NCBI RefSeq assembly: GCF_002218195.1
Contig: NZ_CP022336.1
Location: 1,545,001-1,609,000, forward strand
Direction of reading: 5' to 3'
Length of the DNA stretch: 64,000 bases
From: Sphingorhabdus sp. SMR4y
Lineage (GTDB): Bacteria > Pseudomonadota > Alphaproteobacteria > Sphingomonadales > Sphingomonadaceae
The position numbers and the translations under genes are program-made. Every line of letters begins with the position of its first letter. Positions within the stretch are counted from its first letter, which is position 1. Below, one piece after another: positions 34,745 through 43,404 of the stretch. The notes under the pieces are model-generated. The model saw nothing but the letters and a program-made list of their open reading frames with translations. It ran no database searches and had not been told where the DNA came from.

Positions 34745-34961
34745 TAGCAGTCTCTTTAGCGGTGGATGAATCGCGATGCCAACGAATAAGCGCGTTTTTC
34801 CGACAAGCATTTCATTTTGCGCGATATTCCGTCCAGCCAGCCAAGGACTGCCAGTTTCATAGCTGGCTTTAACCGCATATTAACCATGATAAGCCATATT
34901 CCATCCAACACAAACCGGGCGCTTTTGTCCGGTTGGCAACCGTTCAACAGGATCGTTAGAA

Positions 34962-35507
34962 ATGTCCAATATGCGCGTGATTTTGCTCGAAGCGGCGATG
35001 GTCGCCGGTGTTTTGATGACGGGATTGTCTGCTGCCCAGGTTGCTCATGCGGCATCCTCTACAGACAGTGCCGAAAAGGCAGCAACCGATCCGCGAGCCA
35101 ATGTCAAAATCGACAGCTCAATCATGATCGAGCGCACCACAATATCGGAAGATGGCACCTCTGTTACGCAATTGGTCAGCCCTTCGGCCGTCAAGGTCGT
35201 TCCCGGAGACAAGCTTCTGATAACCAACAGTTATCGCAATCTGGGCGACGAAGCGGTGACCGGTTTTGTGCTGAACAATCCAGTCCATCAGGCGGTTATC
35301 TTTACCGAAGCGCTCGAGGACTGGGCGCTGGTATCGGTTGATGGCGGCAAGAATTTCGGTAGCCTGTCCGCGCTGAGCGTTGCCGATGAGACGCAGCAAT
35401 CGCGACCTGCCGTGGCGGCTGACGTTACCCATATTCGATGGGTCATGCCTTCGCCGATAGAACCGGGCGCGACCGGCGAACTGCGTTTCCGGGGAACCGT
35501 CAAATAG
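34962..35507 (+). CDS. Exported protein with DUF11-like domain
   Basis: A 181-residue protein with a signal peptide (LLEAAMVAGVLMTGLSAAQV, cleavage near AHAAS). The mature part has the beta-sandwich pattern of DUF11/conserved-repeat domains: LVSPSAVKVVPGDKLLITNS, YRNLGDEAVTGFVLNNPV and a closing IRWVMPSPIEPGATGELRF. Such single-domain secreted proteins are common in sphingomonads, as recalled, with unknown function. It could start at 34962 or at the second Met (34971); the ribosome site is weak. It is single, convergent with the YcaQ-like gene, and oriented away from tamA. Confidence 0.65.
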   Translation: MSNMRVILLEAAMVAGVLMTGLSAAQVAHAASSTDSAEKAATDPRANVKIDSSIMIERTTISEDGTSVTQLVSPSAVKVVPGDKLLITNSYRNLGDEAVTGFVLNNPVHQAVIFTEALEDWALVSVDGGKNFGSLSALSVADETQQSRPAVAADVTHIRWVMPSPIEPGATGELRFRGTVK

Positions 35508-35522
35508 GAGCGCAACCCGCTT

Positions 35523-36692
35523 TTACCCGCCTTTGCATTCCCAAAGCACATTCCGAACACCAATCAGGCGGGCCAGCCTTGCCAGCTCCGCGCTCAGCTT
35601 GTTCTGCCGAGCGGATGAACTGCGAACGCCCGGTTCGGGCCAATATTGCGTGACCCGCAAATGGCCCGCCGCCCGGTCGGCCTTGATCTCGATCCGGCCG
35701 ACAAAGCGGTCGCCCTCCAGAATCGGATAGACATAATAGCCCCATTGCCGCCGGGCTGCGGGCACGAACATTTCGTTGCGATAGTGGAAGCCGAACAGGG
35801 TCAGCAGACGGTAACGGTCGCGAACGACCGGATCAAACGGATTGATGATGCGCAGGCGCGTGGTTGGCCGGGATACGTTTTCCAGACGAATTTCGATATC
35901 AGGCGGTGCCAGGGCCTTGATCCACTGGCCCTCATGGTTCTCCACCTCGACCGCGACAGCATCCCTGGCCGAATCTGCCCACAGCTTCGTTTCCTTCGCA
36001 TTCACCGCGTCCCAGAACCGCTGGATTTCACCAAGCGAGCCGAAGGCCAGCCGGTCGAGCGCATTGCGGCACAGCCAGTCGATCTGGCTTTCGTCGTCAT
36101 GGATCGTCTCGCGGTGCTGCAACGGGATCACCCGCTCGCTGAGGTCATAATATTTGGTAAAATTGAGCCTGTGCGAGGTCGCCAGTTCGCCGGCATACCA
36201 GAGCTGGTCCATTACGCGCTTGTGCGGCGGGCGGTCCCACATCTGTTTTGGGCCGCTAAGCCTGGTGTCAAAATCCTGGGTGGACAGCGGACCTTCTGCC
36301 GCGATCCGCGCCTTTATCTCTTCGCCGCCGATCTCCGCGACCGCTTTTTGGAACGAGGCATAGCCCGCCACCTTCTCGCCCAGCCGCCGGAACTGGCGCT
36401 GCCACATCGGGTAGAATTCCATCGGCAGGACCGAGGCGTCGTGGGTAAAATGTTCGAACACCGCCCTGTCCTCGCCCAGCATCTTGTCGAGCATCGGTTC
36501 GCGATAATTCTGGTTGCGGCTCCACAATATATGGTGATGGGCGCGGGTGACATTCTGGACCGTGTCGAGCTGGACATAGCCGAGGCGGCGGATCATCTCC
36601 GGCAGATCGAGCGGTCCGGTCGGTGTGTCCGCCAACCCCTGTGCCTGCAGCCAGAGCCAGCGCGCCTGCCGGTTGCCGATCCGTAGCGCCAT
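35523..36692 (-). CDS. YcaQ-like winged-helix protein (crosslink-repair glycosylase family)
   Basis: A 389-residue member of the HTH_42/YcaQ family. Near the N terminus LGYVQLDTVQNVTRAHHHIL and WSRNQNYREPMLDKML contain the QxD and HH features of the AlkX/YcaQ group, whose E. coli and Streptomyces members unhook DNA interstrand crosslinks. Later lines such as FDPVVRDRYRLLTLFGFHYR and YYVYPILEGDRFVGRIEIKA are conserved in the family. Activity here is inferred only from homology. The ATG at 36692 lies 5 bases after the stop of the DMT transporter, so the two form an operon. The frame to 36758 would overlap the transporter. Confidence 0.85.
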   Translation of the reverse strand: MALRIGNRQARWLWLQAQGLADTPTGPLDLPEMIRRLGYVQLDTVQNVTRAHHHILWSRNQNYREPMLDKMLGEDRAVFEHFTHDASVLPMEFYPMWQRQFRRLGEKVAGYASFQKAVAEIGGEEIKARIAAEGPLSTQDFDTRLSGPKQMWDRPPHKRVMDQLWYAGELATSHRLNFTKYYDLSERVIPLQHRETIHDDESQIDWLCRNALDRLAFGSLGEIQRFWDAVNAKETKLWADSARDAVAVEVENHEGQWIKALAPPDIEIRLENVSRPTTRLRIINPFDPVVRDRYRLLTLFGFHYRNEMFVPAARRQWGYYVYPILEGDRFVGRIEIKADRAAGHLRVTQYWPEPGVRSSSARQNKLSAELARLARLIGVRNVLWECKGG

Positions 36693-36697
36693 CGCGA

Positions 36698-37621
36698 TCA
36701 GACCGCGGTGGTTTCGATATGCGCGACTTTGCGGTCGCGCCGGGTGGCCAATATGCATCCGATGACGATCATCAGCGCACCGGCCACGGTGGTCAGCGTG
36801 ATCGGCTCTCGGAAGAACAGCCAGCCGAAAATCGCCGCCCAGATGAAGGCGCTATATTCCAGATTGATCAGATTCTGCGCCTCTGCCCGGGCATAGCCCC
36901 AGGCAATGAATATGGCCGAGATGATCGAGAATAGGGCAGCAGCACCGATCAGCGGCAGCGACTCCACCTCGGGGACCACCGCGAAAAACGGCGCGAGCAG
37001 CAGGAAGGACGAACCGACGACGAGATTTTGCGCGAAGCTGATCTCGATCGGACCGGCGAGCAGGGCCTGCTGGCGCTGGATCACCAGATTGCCGGCATAG
37101 AGCACCGCCGATATCAGGATCGCACCGATGCCGAGCAGCGCCTCTTTTTCAAATGTGCCGCTCGCCCTGCCCCATGCGATCACCAGCACGCCGGAAAAAC
37201 CGAGCGCGGACGCATAGATGGCGTTGCGGTGGATGGTCTCGCCGAGGAACACCGCGGCGAGATAGAGCGCGATGATCGGCGCGATGAAGGACAATGCGAT
37301 GGCTTCGGCCAGCGGCACCCGCGCCAGGCCCCAGAAGAACAGATAGGACATGAAGACAATGATGATGCCGCGCTGCAGATGGATCTTGCGGGCGGCCTTG
37401 CCCGGCATTCTCGGGCGGCGGGCGAAGAAGACCACCGAAACGATAACAAGCGCGAGCAGCACCCGCCAGAGAATGGCATTATAGGCACCCAGCTCGATCG
37501 ACAGGCTTTTCATCGCGACGTCCATCATCGCGAATGTGAGCAGACCGAAGAGCACCGAACCCGCCGGCAGCAGGATCGGGGCGTTTTCGGATGGGCTTTC
37601 GGCGGATATCAGATCGGGCAT
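36698..37621 (-). CDS. EamA-family (DMT superfamily) transporter
   Basis: A 307-residue integral membrane protein with ten predicted helices in two EamA halves. FGLLTFAMMDVAMKSLSIEL and VPLAEAIALSFIAPIIALYL are typical of the first half; the second has AWGYARAEAQNLINLEYSAF and GWLFFREPITLTTVAGALMI. The family exports metabolites or amino acids; the substrate is not predictable. It has an unusually polar N-terminal 20 residues. It is the first gene of the operon with the YcaQ-like protein, an association of unclear meaning. Confidence 0.88.
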   Translation of the reverse strand: MPDLISAESPSENAPILLPAGSVLFGLLTFAMMDVAMKSLSIELGAYNAILWRVLLALVIVSVVFFARRPRMPGKAARKIHLQRGIIIVFMSYLFFWGLARVPLAEAIALSFIAPIIALYLAAVFLGETIHRNAIYASALGFSGVLVIAWGRASGTFEKEALLGIGAILISAVLYAGNLVIQRQQALLAGPIEISFAQNLVVGSSFLLLAPFFAVVPEVESLPLIGAAALFSIISAIFIAWGYARAEAQNLINLEYSAFIWAAIFGWLFFREPITLTTVAGALMIVIGCILATRRDRKVAHIETTAV

Positions 37622-37654
37622 ATTTCATTCCATCAGCATGATGCTGTTGCAGTC

Positions 37655-37684
37655 CCGGTGCTTCGACAGGCTCAGCACGAACGG
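37655..37684. repeat. Single copy of the palindromic intergenic repeat
   Basis: CGGTGCTTCGACAGGCTCAG followed by CACGAACGGA, one half of the inverted pair seen at 13825 and elsewhere. It lies between the acyl-CoA dehydrogenase stop and the DMT transporter start on the same strand. No partner half is within 150 bases. Confidence 0.85.
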
Positions 37685-37734
37685 ATTGCAAGACGCTCTG
37701 CTTATCGCCCGCAAGCCGGAAATGGCAAGCGGGA

Positions 37735-38877
37735 TCAGAGGCCCATTTGCCGGACGGCGAGATCGCGCATGATTTCTTCCGAGCCGCCGCCGATCGCCAT
37801 CACCTTGACCTCGCGATAGAAACGCTCGACCGGATTGCCGCGCAGATAGCCGGCGCCGCCGAGAATCTGCATCGCCTCGCTGGCGCAATATTCGAGATCC
37901 TTGGTGGCGCTGAACTTGGCCTTGCAGATTTGCGCCACCGGCATTTCGCCCTGGTCGGCGAGCCAGCAGATCTGGTTCAGCCAGGCGTCGAGCCGGTCGA
38001 CGCGGGCCGACATCTCGGCAATCTTGTGGCGGATCACCTGATGCCGGATCAGCGGCTTGCCGAAGGTCTCGCGCTGCTGCGCATAGTCGATCGCATATTC
38101 GAGCAGCACCCGCATCATGCCGAGCGACTGGGCGACCATGCCGAGCCGTTCGTGGTTGAAATTGTGCATGATCTGGATGAAGCCGCGGCCTTCCTCGCCG
38201 AGCATATTTTCCGCCGGAACGCGGACGTCGTCGAAATAGAGCGAGGCCTGATCCGATGCCCACCAGCCCATTTTCTTGTCGAGCGCGGTGCGCGAGAAGC
38301 CCTCGGCATCGGCGTCGACCAGAAACAGCGAAATGCCATTCAGTCCTTCGCCGCCGGTGCGCGCGCCGATGACATAATGGTCGGCGGTCATGCCGCCGGT
38401 GATGAAAGTCTTGGCGCCGTTGATCACCCAGTGATTGCCGTCCTGCCGCGCGGTGGTCTGCATATTGGCGACATCCGACCCGCCACCCGGTTCGGTGATG
38501 CCGAGGCTGGAGCCCTTTTTGCCGAGCACGATATCCTTCAGGATCCGGTCCTTGATATCCTGCGAGGCCAGCTTGTGGATCGGACCGATCGAAATGCTGC
38601 GCCCGCCGAGCGCCGCCAGCGTGCCGCCGTTATGCGCGCGCGCCGCTTCCTCGCCCCAGGCCGCGCGCATGAAGACATCATCCATGCCGAGGCCACCATA
38701 TTTTTCGTCAACGCCGAAGCCCCAGACGCCGAGCGCGCCGACCTTCTCGTGCAACGCCCAGGGGATTTCGCCGGCTTCATCCCACTCGTTGGCATAGGGC
38801 TGCAATTCGGTCTCCGCAAAACGGCGACAGGTTTCGCGGAACTGGCGCCGCTCTTCCGTTTCAAAGGGGCGTAGCAT
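37735..38877 (-). CDS. Acyl-CoA dehydrogenase
   Basis: A 380-residue FAD enzyme that introduces the alpha,beta double bond in acyl-CoA. Family motifs: SSLGITEPGGGSDVANMQTT for FAD and substrate binding, WVINGAKTFITGG, and QILGGAGYLRGNPVERFYRE near the end. The catalytic base is probably the first Glu of IGGGSEEIMRDLA. The chain preference is unclear. It is the last gene of a three-gene operon (Fe-alcohol dehydrogenase, thioesterase, this gene), separated from the thioesterase by a 29-base gap that carries a palindrome. The ATG follows the AGGAGAGAGAC site. Confidence 0.93.
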   Translation of the reverse strand: MLRPFETEERRQFRETCRRFAETELQPYANEWDEAGEIPWALHEKVGALGVWGFGVDEKYGGLGMDDVFMRAAWGEEAARAHNGGTLAALGGRSISIGPIHKLASQDIKDRILKDIVLGKKGSSLGITEPGGGSDVANMQTTARQDGNHWVINGAKTFITGGMTADHYVIGARTGGEGLNGISLFLVDADAEGFSRTALDKKMGWWASDQASLYFDDVRVPAENMLGEEGRGFIQIMHNFNHERLGMVAQSLGMMRVLLEYAIDYAQQRETFGKPLIRHQVIRHKIAEMSARVDRLDAWLNQICWLADQGEMPVAQICKAKFSATKDLEYCASEAMQILGGAGYLRGNPVERFYREVKVMAIGGGSEEIMRDLAVRQMGL

Positions 38878-38893
38878 GTCTCTCTCCTAGCGA

Positions 38894-38911
38894 TTTAATC
38901 GTCTGATTAAA
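38894..38911. promoter_or_regulatory. Palindromic candidate operator upstream of the acyl-CoA dehydrogenase gene
   Basis: TTTAATC-GTCT-GATTAAA, perfect 7-bp arms. It overlaps the thioesterase stop and lies 17 bases upstream of the acyl-CoA dehydrogenase start. The size and symmetry suit a TetR- or GntR-type regulator of fatty-acid or acyl-CoA genes. A similar but imperfect site occurs at 43271. Confidence 0.5.
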
Positions 38912-39356
38912 CCTCTATCGCTTCCAGCGCGGAACGCAAGGGAGATGGCAGCGAAACCGGTCGCCGGCTTTCACGGTCGACATAGACATGGGTGAAGCTG
39001 CCGGCCGCCGAGGCCACATCCTCGTCACCGCGGAACAGGCCGACGCCGTAGGTGACGCTGCTGTTGCCGAGCCGGTCGACGCGGATCCGCGCCATCACCT
39101 CGTCGGGAAAGGCAATCGGCGCGAAATAGTCGCAGCTGGTGTTGACCACCAGACCGATGGTCGCCCCGCCGGTGATGTCGAGCGCGCCCTGCTCGACCAG
39201 ATAGCGGTTTACCGCGGTATCGAACCAGAAATAGTAGATCGCGTTGTTGACGTGGCCATAAGGATCATTGTCGTTCCAGCGCGTGGTAATCGCAGAACCA
39301 GCGCGATAGGCATCGCGCCGCGGCGGTTCAGCCCTGGGGCTCTTACCAGGCGGCAT
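38907..39356 (-). CDS. Acyl-CoA thioesterase (4HBT hotdog)
   Basis: A 149-residue 4-hydroxybenzoyl-CoA-thioesterase-like protein. ITTRWNDNDPYGHVNNAIYY is the classical active-site line, with the Asp in ND and the GHVNN turn; VNTSCDYFAPIAFPDEVMAR is the second conserved region. It would hydrolyse short or aromatic acyl-CoA. The start overlaps the upstream Fe-alcohol dehydrogenase by 14 bases, so it is coupled. Placement between an alcohol dehydrogenase and an acyl-CoA dehydrogenase suggests a small-molecule acid/alcohol catabolic route. Confidence 0.88.
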   Translation of the reverse strand: MPPGKSPRAEPPRRDAYRAGSAITTRWNDNDPYGHVNNAIYYFWFDTAVNRYLVEQGALDITGGATIGLVVNTSCDYFAPIAFPDEVMARIRVDRLGNSSVTYGVGLFRGDEDVASAAGSFTHVYVDRESRRPVSLPSPLRSALEAIEV

Positions 39357-40509
39357 CGTAGATCTTCTGCGCGTCGGCCAGCGTCACTTCTCTGGGATTA
39401 TTGTCCAAGAGCCGGCCTTGCAGCATCGCCGCCTCGGCCAGTTCGGTGGTGGCCTCCTGCGCGATGCCGATTTCGCGCAGCTTGCGCGGTGCCTCGACCT
39501 TGACGGCCAGCGCCTCGAGATAGTCGATCAGCTGCTGCGCCCGCGCTTCGCTGCTGTTCTCGCTGCCGCGCGGCAGGCCGAGGGCATCGGCGAGCTCGGC
39601 ATAAAGCGGTGCGGCGGCCTCCAGATTGAACTGCATGACATAGGGCATGACCAGCGCGTTGGAGAGACCATGCGGGATATGATAGATGCCGCCGAGCGGA
39701 TAGGCGAGCGCGTGGATCGCGCCGACGGGCGAATTGGCAAAAGCCTGTCCGGCGAGCATCGAACCGCGCAGCATGGCTTCGCGCGCCTGCATGTTTTTCC
39801 CGTCGGAACAGGCGGTCTCGATATTCGCGGTGAGCAGCTTCAGCGCCTCGATCGCGAGCATGTCCGACACCGGGTTCTTGCCATTGCGGCTGGTATAGGA
39901 TTCGACCGCGTGCACCATCGCGTCGATGCCGGTGGCGGCGGTGACACTGGCGGGCAGACCAACCGTCAGCGCCGGGTCGAGCAGCGCGACATCGGCATAA
40001 AGATGCGGCGAGATGATGCCGGCCTTGGTGGTTTCGCCGGTGGTCAGGATCGAAATGGCGGTGACCTCCGATCCGGTGCCGGAAGTCGTCGGGATCAATA
40101 TGGTCGGCAGGCCCTTGCGCTCGAGCAAACCGATGCCGTAAATTTCCGCAAGCGGTTGCGCGCCATCCACAGCCAGCGCCGCAACCACCTTGGCGGTGTC
40201 GAGCGAACTGCCGCCACCCAGTCCGATGACGATATCCGCGCCTGCTGTTTTGGCCGCTTCGACAGCCTGCAGGACAATCGCTTCCGGCGGGTCGGCGACA
40301 ACCGCGTCGAATATCGCGACATCAAATCCCGCTTCGGACAATGTTTTTTCAACCGGCACGATCAGGCCCGCATTGACGATACCCTTGTCGGTGACAATCA
40401 TCGGTCGGGATGCGCGCAGGGCGGCTATCTGGCGGGGAAGTTCGGCGAGGCAGCCTTCGCCAAAGTGCAACACGGGGACGGTCTGGAAGAGAAATTTTTT
40501 CATGGCCAT
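39343..40509 (-). CDS. Iron-containing alcohol dehydrogenase
   Basis: A 388-residue group III (Fe-dependent) alcohol dehydrogenase. The NAD(P)-binding loop is IVIGLGGGSSLDTAKVVAAL with PTTSGTGSEVTAISIL; metal ligands are the Asp and His in GIDAMVHAVESY, and two His in NSPVGAIHALAYPLGG and HIPHGLSNALVMP. It interconverts an alcohol and its aldehyde or ketone in the cytosol. It is the promoter-proximal gene of the operon with the thioesterase and acyl-CoA dehydrogenase. Two in-frame ATGs (40509 and 40503) are possible; the first has AAAAGA next to it. Confidence 0.93.
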   Translation of the reverse strand: MAMKKFLFQTVPVLHFGEGCLAELPRQIAALRASRPMIVTDKGIVNAGLIVPVEKTLSEAGFDVAIFDAVVADPPEAIVLQAVEAAKTAGADIVIGLGGGSSLDTAKVVAALAVDGAQPLAEIYGIGLLERKGLPTILIPTTSGTGSEVTAISILTTGETTKAGIISPHLYADVALLDPALTVGLPASVTAATGIDAMVHAVESYTSRNGKNPVSDMLAIEALKLLTANIETACSDGKNMQAREAMLRGSMLAGQAFANSPVGAIHALAYPLGGIYHIPHGLSNALVMPYVMQFNLEAAAPLYAELADALGLPRGSENSSEARAQQLIDYLEALAVKVEAPRKLREIGIAQEATTELAEAAMLQGRLLDNNPREVTLADAQKIYDAAW

Positions 40510-40540
40510 TCTTTTGCACCAATGGGTCCGTCGCGCAATA

Positions 40541-40564
40541 AAAAGGGGCCGGAAAACCGGCCCC
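40541..40564 (-). terminator. Rho-independent terminator of TonB-dependent receptor 1
   Basis: Perfect 8-bp stem GGGGCCGG and CCGGCCCC with a 4-base loop. On the minus strand it is followed by TTTTTATT. It lies about 40 bases past the receptor stop and upstream of the Fe-alcohol dehydrogenase. Confidence 0.9.
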
Positions 40565-40605
40565 TGTCCATCTGGTGACTATTTGCCACCGCTATTTCAT
40601 TCAGC

Positions 40606-43182
40606 CTAGAATTTGCCGCGCAGGGTCAGGCCGTACATCCGTGGTTCCTGGACGAAGGCCGAGCGCGACGCCGCAGCACCCGATCCACGAAGCACGGTAT
40701 TGAACGTCACACCGCGTGTCACTTCGTTGGTCAGGTTGGTCACCCAGGCTTCGATACCCCATGCGTCGTTGATATCGCCGATACCCGCCCGCATGTTGAT
40801 CTTGATATTGCCGTCCTGGACATCAAACGGAACCAGCGGTGCCGCATCGACCGCAGCCTGGACGCTGCCCGCTGCGGCAATGTCTGCTGCACCGGGAACA
40901 ACAATCGCCTGCGTCGACGTCCGGCGGTCGCTTTCCATGCGAACCTGGCCGTTTACGAAGAACTTCAGGCTGCTGCCCAGATCGCGATCATAGGTCGCGC
41001 CCAGGATGCTGACCCATTTCGGCGCATTGGTCAGCGAATTGCCGCAGAGCGACAAGACATTCGCCGAGGTTTGCGAACCGGCGCAATCTTCCGGATAGCG
41101 CGCATCGGTATAGGTCAGACCACCGTTGATGGTGAGGTTATCACTGGGACGCGCCTGCATTTCCAGTTCGACACCGCTGGATTTCGCCTTCGGAACGTTG
41201 AACGTGGTAAACTGGGCACCGGTGAATTCAAGCACCTGGAAATTGCTGAATTCTTCGTGAAAACCAGCGATGTTCACAGTCAGCGCATTGTCGAGGAACT
41301 TGCCCTTGAAGCCGATTTCATAGGCATCGACTTCTTCCGAAAGGAAGCTCGGGTCGCTGCCGCCGACGGCCGCCGTCGAATCGAGGTTGAAGCCGCCGGA
41401 TTTATAGCCGTGCGTAAAGCTGGCATAAACCGTGACCGGAGAAGCAAATTCGTAGCTGACCTTGCCGGTATAGATCAGTTCTTCATCGCTAAAGGTACCG
41501 GTGAACGAACGCGGCAGCGGGACAGCGACGGCCTGAGGCAGGTCAGCCGGCGCCGTGAACGCGAAACATCCGGTTCCGAACAGGCCGTTGCCCAGGGTCG
41601 TACCCAAAGGCGGAGCCGGTGCAGCGCCGGTTGGCGGAGAGCCCAGCAGGTTGCTCAAAATTGCAGGACAAAGCGCATTGTTCACCGACGGCTGGGTAAA
41701 GCCACCGTCCTTGCTTTCGTCCGAATAGCGCAGACCAACGGTCAGCTTCAGCCCCTCTGCCACCTCCAGAGTATTGTGGGTGAAGATCGACCAGCTTTTG
41801 CTGCTTTGCGTATAGGCATTTGTTGCCCGGACGGTCGAAGCATCGACACCGCCGGAGAAGAGGGCAAGCGGAGCCGGGCCAGCAGCACCGCCAAACAAGG
41901 CGCCAACCAGAGCGTCGTAATCATCGCCGAGGCCAAAATTGACAACCTGGCTGATATCCTCGTCGGAGTAATAGCCACCGACCAGCCAGCTCAGCGCGCC
42001 ATCCAGAGCATCGCCCTGCAGACGCAATTCATGGGTCATCGTGTCGATCGACGTTCCGCCACCGGGAAGAACGTTGAAAATATCGAGGCCCGAGAAGTCC
42101 GAATCGTAGGATTCATTGGCACGGAATTCGCGATAGGAACCGATATAGACCAGATCGGCAGAGTCACTGACGGGAACCTCTACCTCGGCCGTGACGCCCC
42201 ACTGGTCATTGCTGTTCATCGACTGGAAGCTCTGCGTCGCAAGACGGTTGTCGACCGCACGCTGCATGGTGGTCGTGTCAAACGGATTTACCGCCACAGC
42301 CGGTGCAGCCATGCCGCCACGGGCGCCCAGTCCGACCAGAGCAAAGGCCCCGGACGTTTCAACCGGGGACTGGTAGACTTCGACAGCCGCACAGCAACTG
42401 GCCGTGCTTTTGGAATAGTCTGCGATCAGACGACCGCTGATCCCGCCATCGGTTTCGAAACCCAGTTGGCCACGAATCAGATATTGATCGGTATTGTTGG
42501 ATTCCCCGTTTGTCGCCCCGGTGGCGTCGATCGTCCGGACATAGCCGTCACGCTTGCGATACGCACCGGTGACACGCAGCGCCAGATTATCTTCGATCAG
42601 GGGGGCGTTGATCGCGCCCTGAATGCTCATATGGTCGAAATTGCCATAGGTCGCGTTTACAAAACCGCCGAAATCGTTGAGGTCGGGCCGAACATTGGTG
42701 ATGTTCAGAGCGCCTGCCGAGGTGTTCCGGCCAAACAAAGTGCCCTGCGGGCCGCGAAGAACCTCGACGCGTTCGACGTCGACAAATTCGCCCAGTGCGA
42801 CGCCGGGACGGGACTGATAAGCACCGTCCACGAAGATGCCGACAGCGGATTCAAAACCGATATTGTTGGAAGTCGTACCAACACCGCGAATTCGCAGAAC
42901 CACGGTTCCGGATGCCGTTTGCGCATTGGAAGTCGAGAAGCTTGGCGAAACGCTGCCGATATTCTGCACGTTCACGACGCCCTGCTGCTCGAGCTGGGCC
43001 GGGCTGACCGCAGTCACGGCGATGGGAATGTCCTGCACATCCTCTGCACGGCGGGTTGCCGTCACGATGATCACATTATCGTCGAAGGTTTCGGCTTCCT
43101 GCGCTGCATCCTGCGCAAAAGCGGGGGTGGTCATGGCTGTGCTACACAATGCTGCCATGAGAATTTTATTGATCGTTTTCAT
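40606..43182 (-). CDS. TonB-dependent outer-membrane receptor 1
   Basis: An 858-residue receptor. Signal peptide ends at TTPAFAQDA; the TonB-box-like NVIIVTATRRAEDVQDIPIA follows, then the plug with FVDGAYQSRPGVALGEFVDV and ERVEVLRGPQGTLFGRNTSA, then a 22-strand barrel ending in Phe (MYGLTLRGKF). These plug lines are typical of the sphingomonad receptor group, many of which take up siderophores, vitamins or aromatic/lipid substrates; the substrate here is unknown. It is a close paralogue of the receptor at 47278. GGGAGAG precedes the ATG. It is divergent from the DUF3604 operon with a 222-base shared promoter region. Confidence 0.93.
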   Translation of the reverse strand: MKTINKILMAALCSTAMTTPAFAQDAAQEAETFDDNVIIVTATRRAEDVQDIPIAVTAVSPAQLEQQGVVNVQNIGSVSPSFSTSNAQTASGTVVLRIRGVGTTSNNIGFESAVGIFVDGAYQSRPGVALGEFVDVERVEVLRGPQGTLFGRNTSAGALNITNVRPDLNDFGGFVNATYGNFDHMSIQGAINAPLIEDNLALRVTGAYRKRDGYVRTIDATGATNGESNNTDQYLIRGQLGFETDGGISGRLIADYSKSTASCCAAVEVYQSPVETSGAFALVGLGARGGMAAPAVAVNPFDTTTMQRAVDNRLATQSFQSMNSNDQWGVTAEVEVPVSDSADLVYIGSYREFRANESYDSDFSGLDIFNVLPGGGTSIDTMTHELRLQGDALDGALSWLVGGYYSDEDISQVVNFGLGDDYDALVGALFGGAAGPAPLALFSGGVDASTVRATNAYTQSSKSWSIFTHNTLEVAEGLKLTVGLRYSDESKDGGFTQPSVNNALCPAILSNLLGSPPTGAAPAPPLGTTLGNGLFGTGCFAFTAPADLPQAVAVPLPRSFTGTFSDEELIYTGKVSYEFASPVTVYASFTHGYKSGGFNLDSTAAVGGSDPSFLSEEVDAYEIGFKGKFLDNALTVNIAGFHEEFSNFQVLEFTGAQFTTFNVPKAKSSGVELEMQARPSDNLTINGGLTYTDARYPEDCAGSQTSANVLSLCGNSLTNAPKWVSILGATYDRDLGSSLKFFVNGQVRMESDRRTSTQAIVVPGAADIAAAGSVQAAVDAAPLVPFDVQDGNIKINMRAGIGDINDAWGIEAWVTNLTNEVTRGVTFNTVLRGSGAAASRSAFVQEPRMYGLTLRGKF

Positions 43183-43270
43183 ATTTACTCTCCCGTTATG
43201 CCTGCTGCCGTGGTCGCCAATTTCCTGGGGGGATGGCTTGTATTTTGCGGCAGCTGCACTTGCGTCAGTC

Positions 43271-43291
43271 GATTAATTGAGCCATTAAATC
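43271..43291. promoter_or_regulatory. Imperfect inverted repeat in the receptor/DUF3604 divergent promoter
   Basis: GATTAAT-TGAGCC-ATTAAATC, related in sequence to the perfect palindrome at 38894 (TTTAATC-N4-GATTAAA) but with one extra base. It lies in the middle of the 222-base divergent region, where one operator could control both directions. The link to the other site is an inference from similarity. Confidence 0.35.
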
Positions 43292-43404
43292 AAGCGGTGA
43301 GGGACAGCCACAGGCCGATTCCGTGGAAAACGTTGCATTTATGTAACAATCGCAACGGATCGAGACGACCGGAAACCGGCGTTTACCCTCGAGGAGGGAT
43401 GAAA

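Noticed and set aside
32513-34747. 744-codon plus-strand frame opposite tamA
   Set aside because: Antisense shadow; no start context and no domain.
41071-43404. Very long plus-strand frame upstream of the DUF3604 gene (1412 codons including it)
   Set aside because: The first 780 codons lie opposite the TonB-dependent receptor and are composition-driven; the real start at 43405 has a GAGGAGG site and a lipobox.
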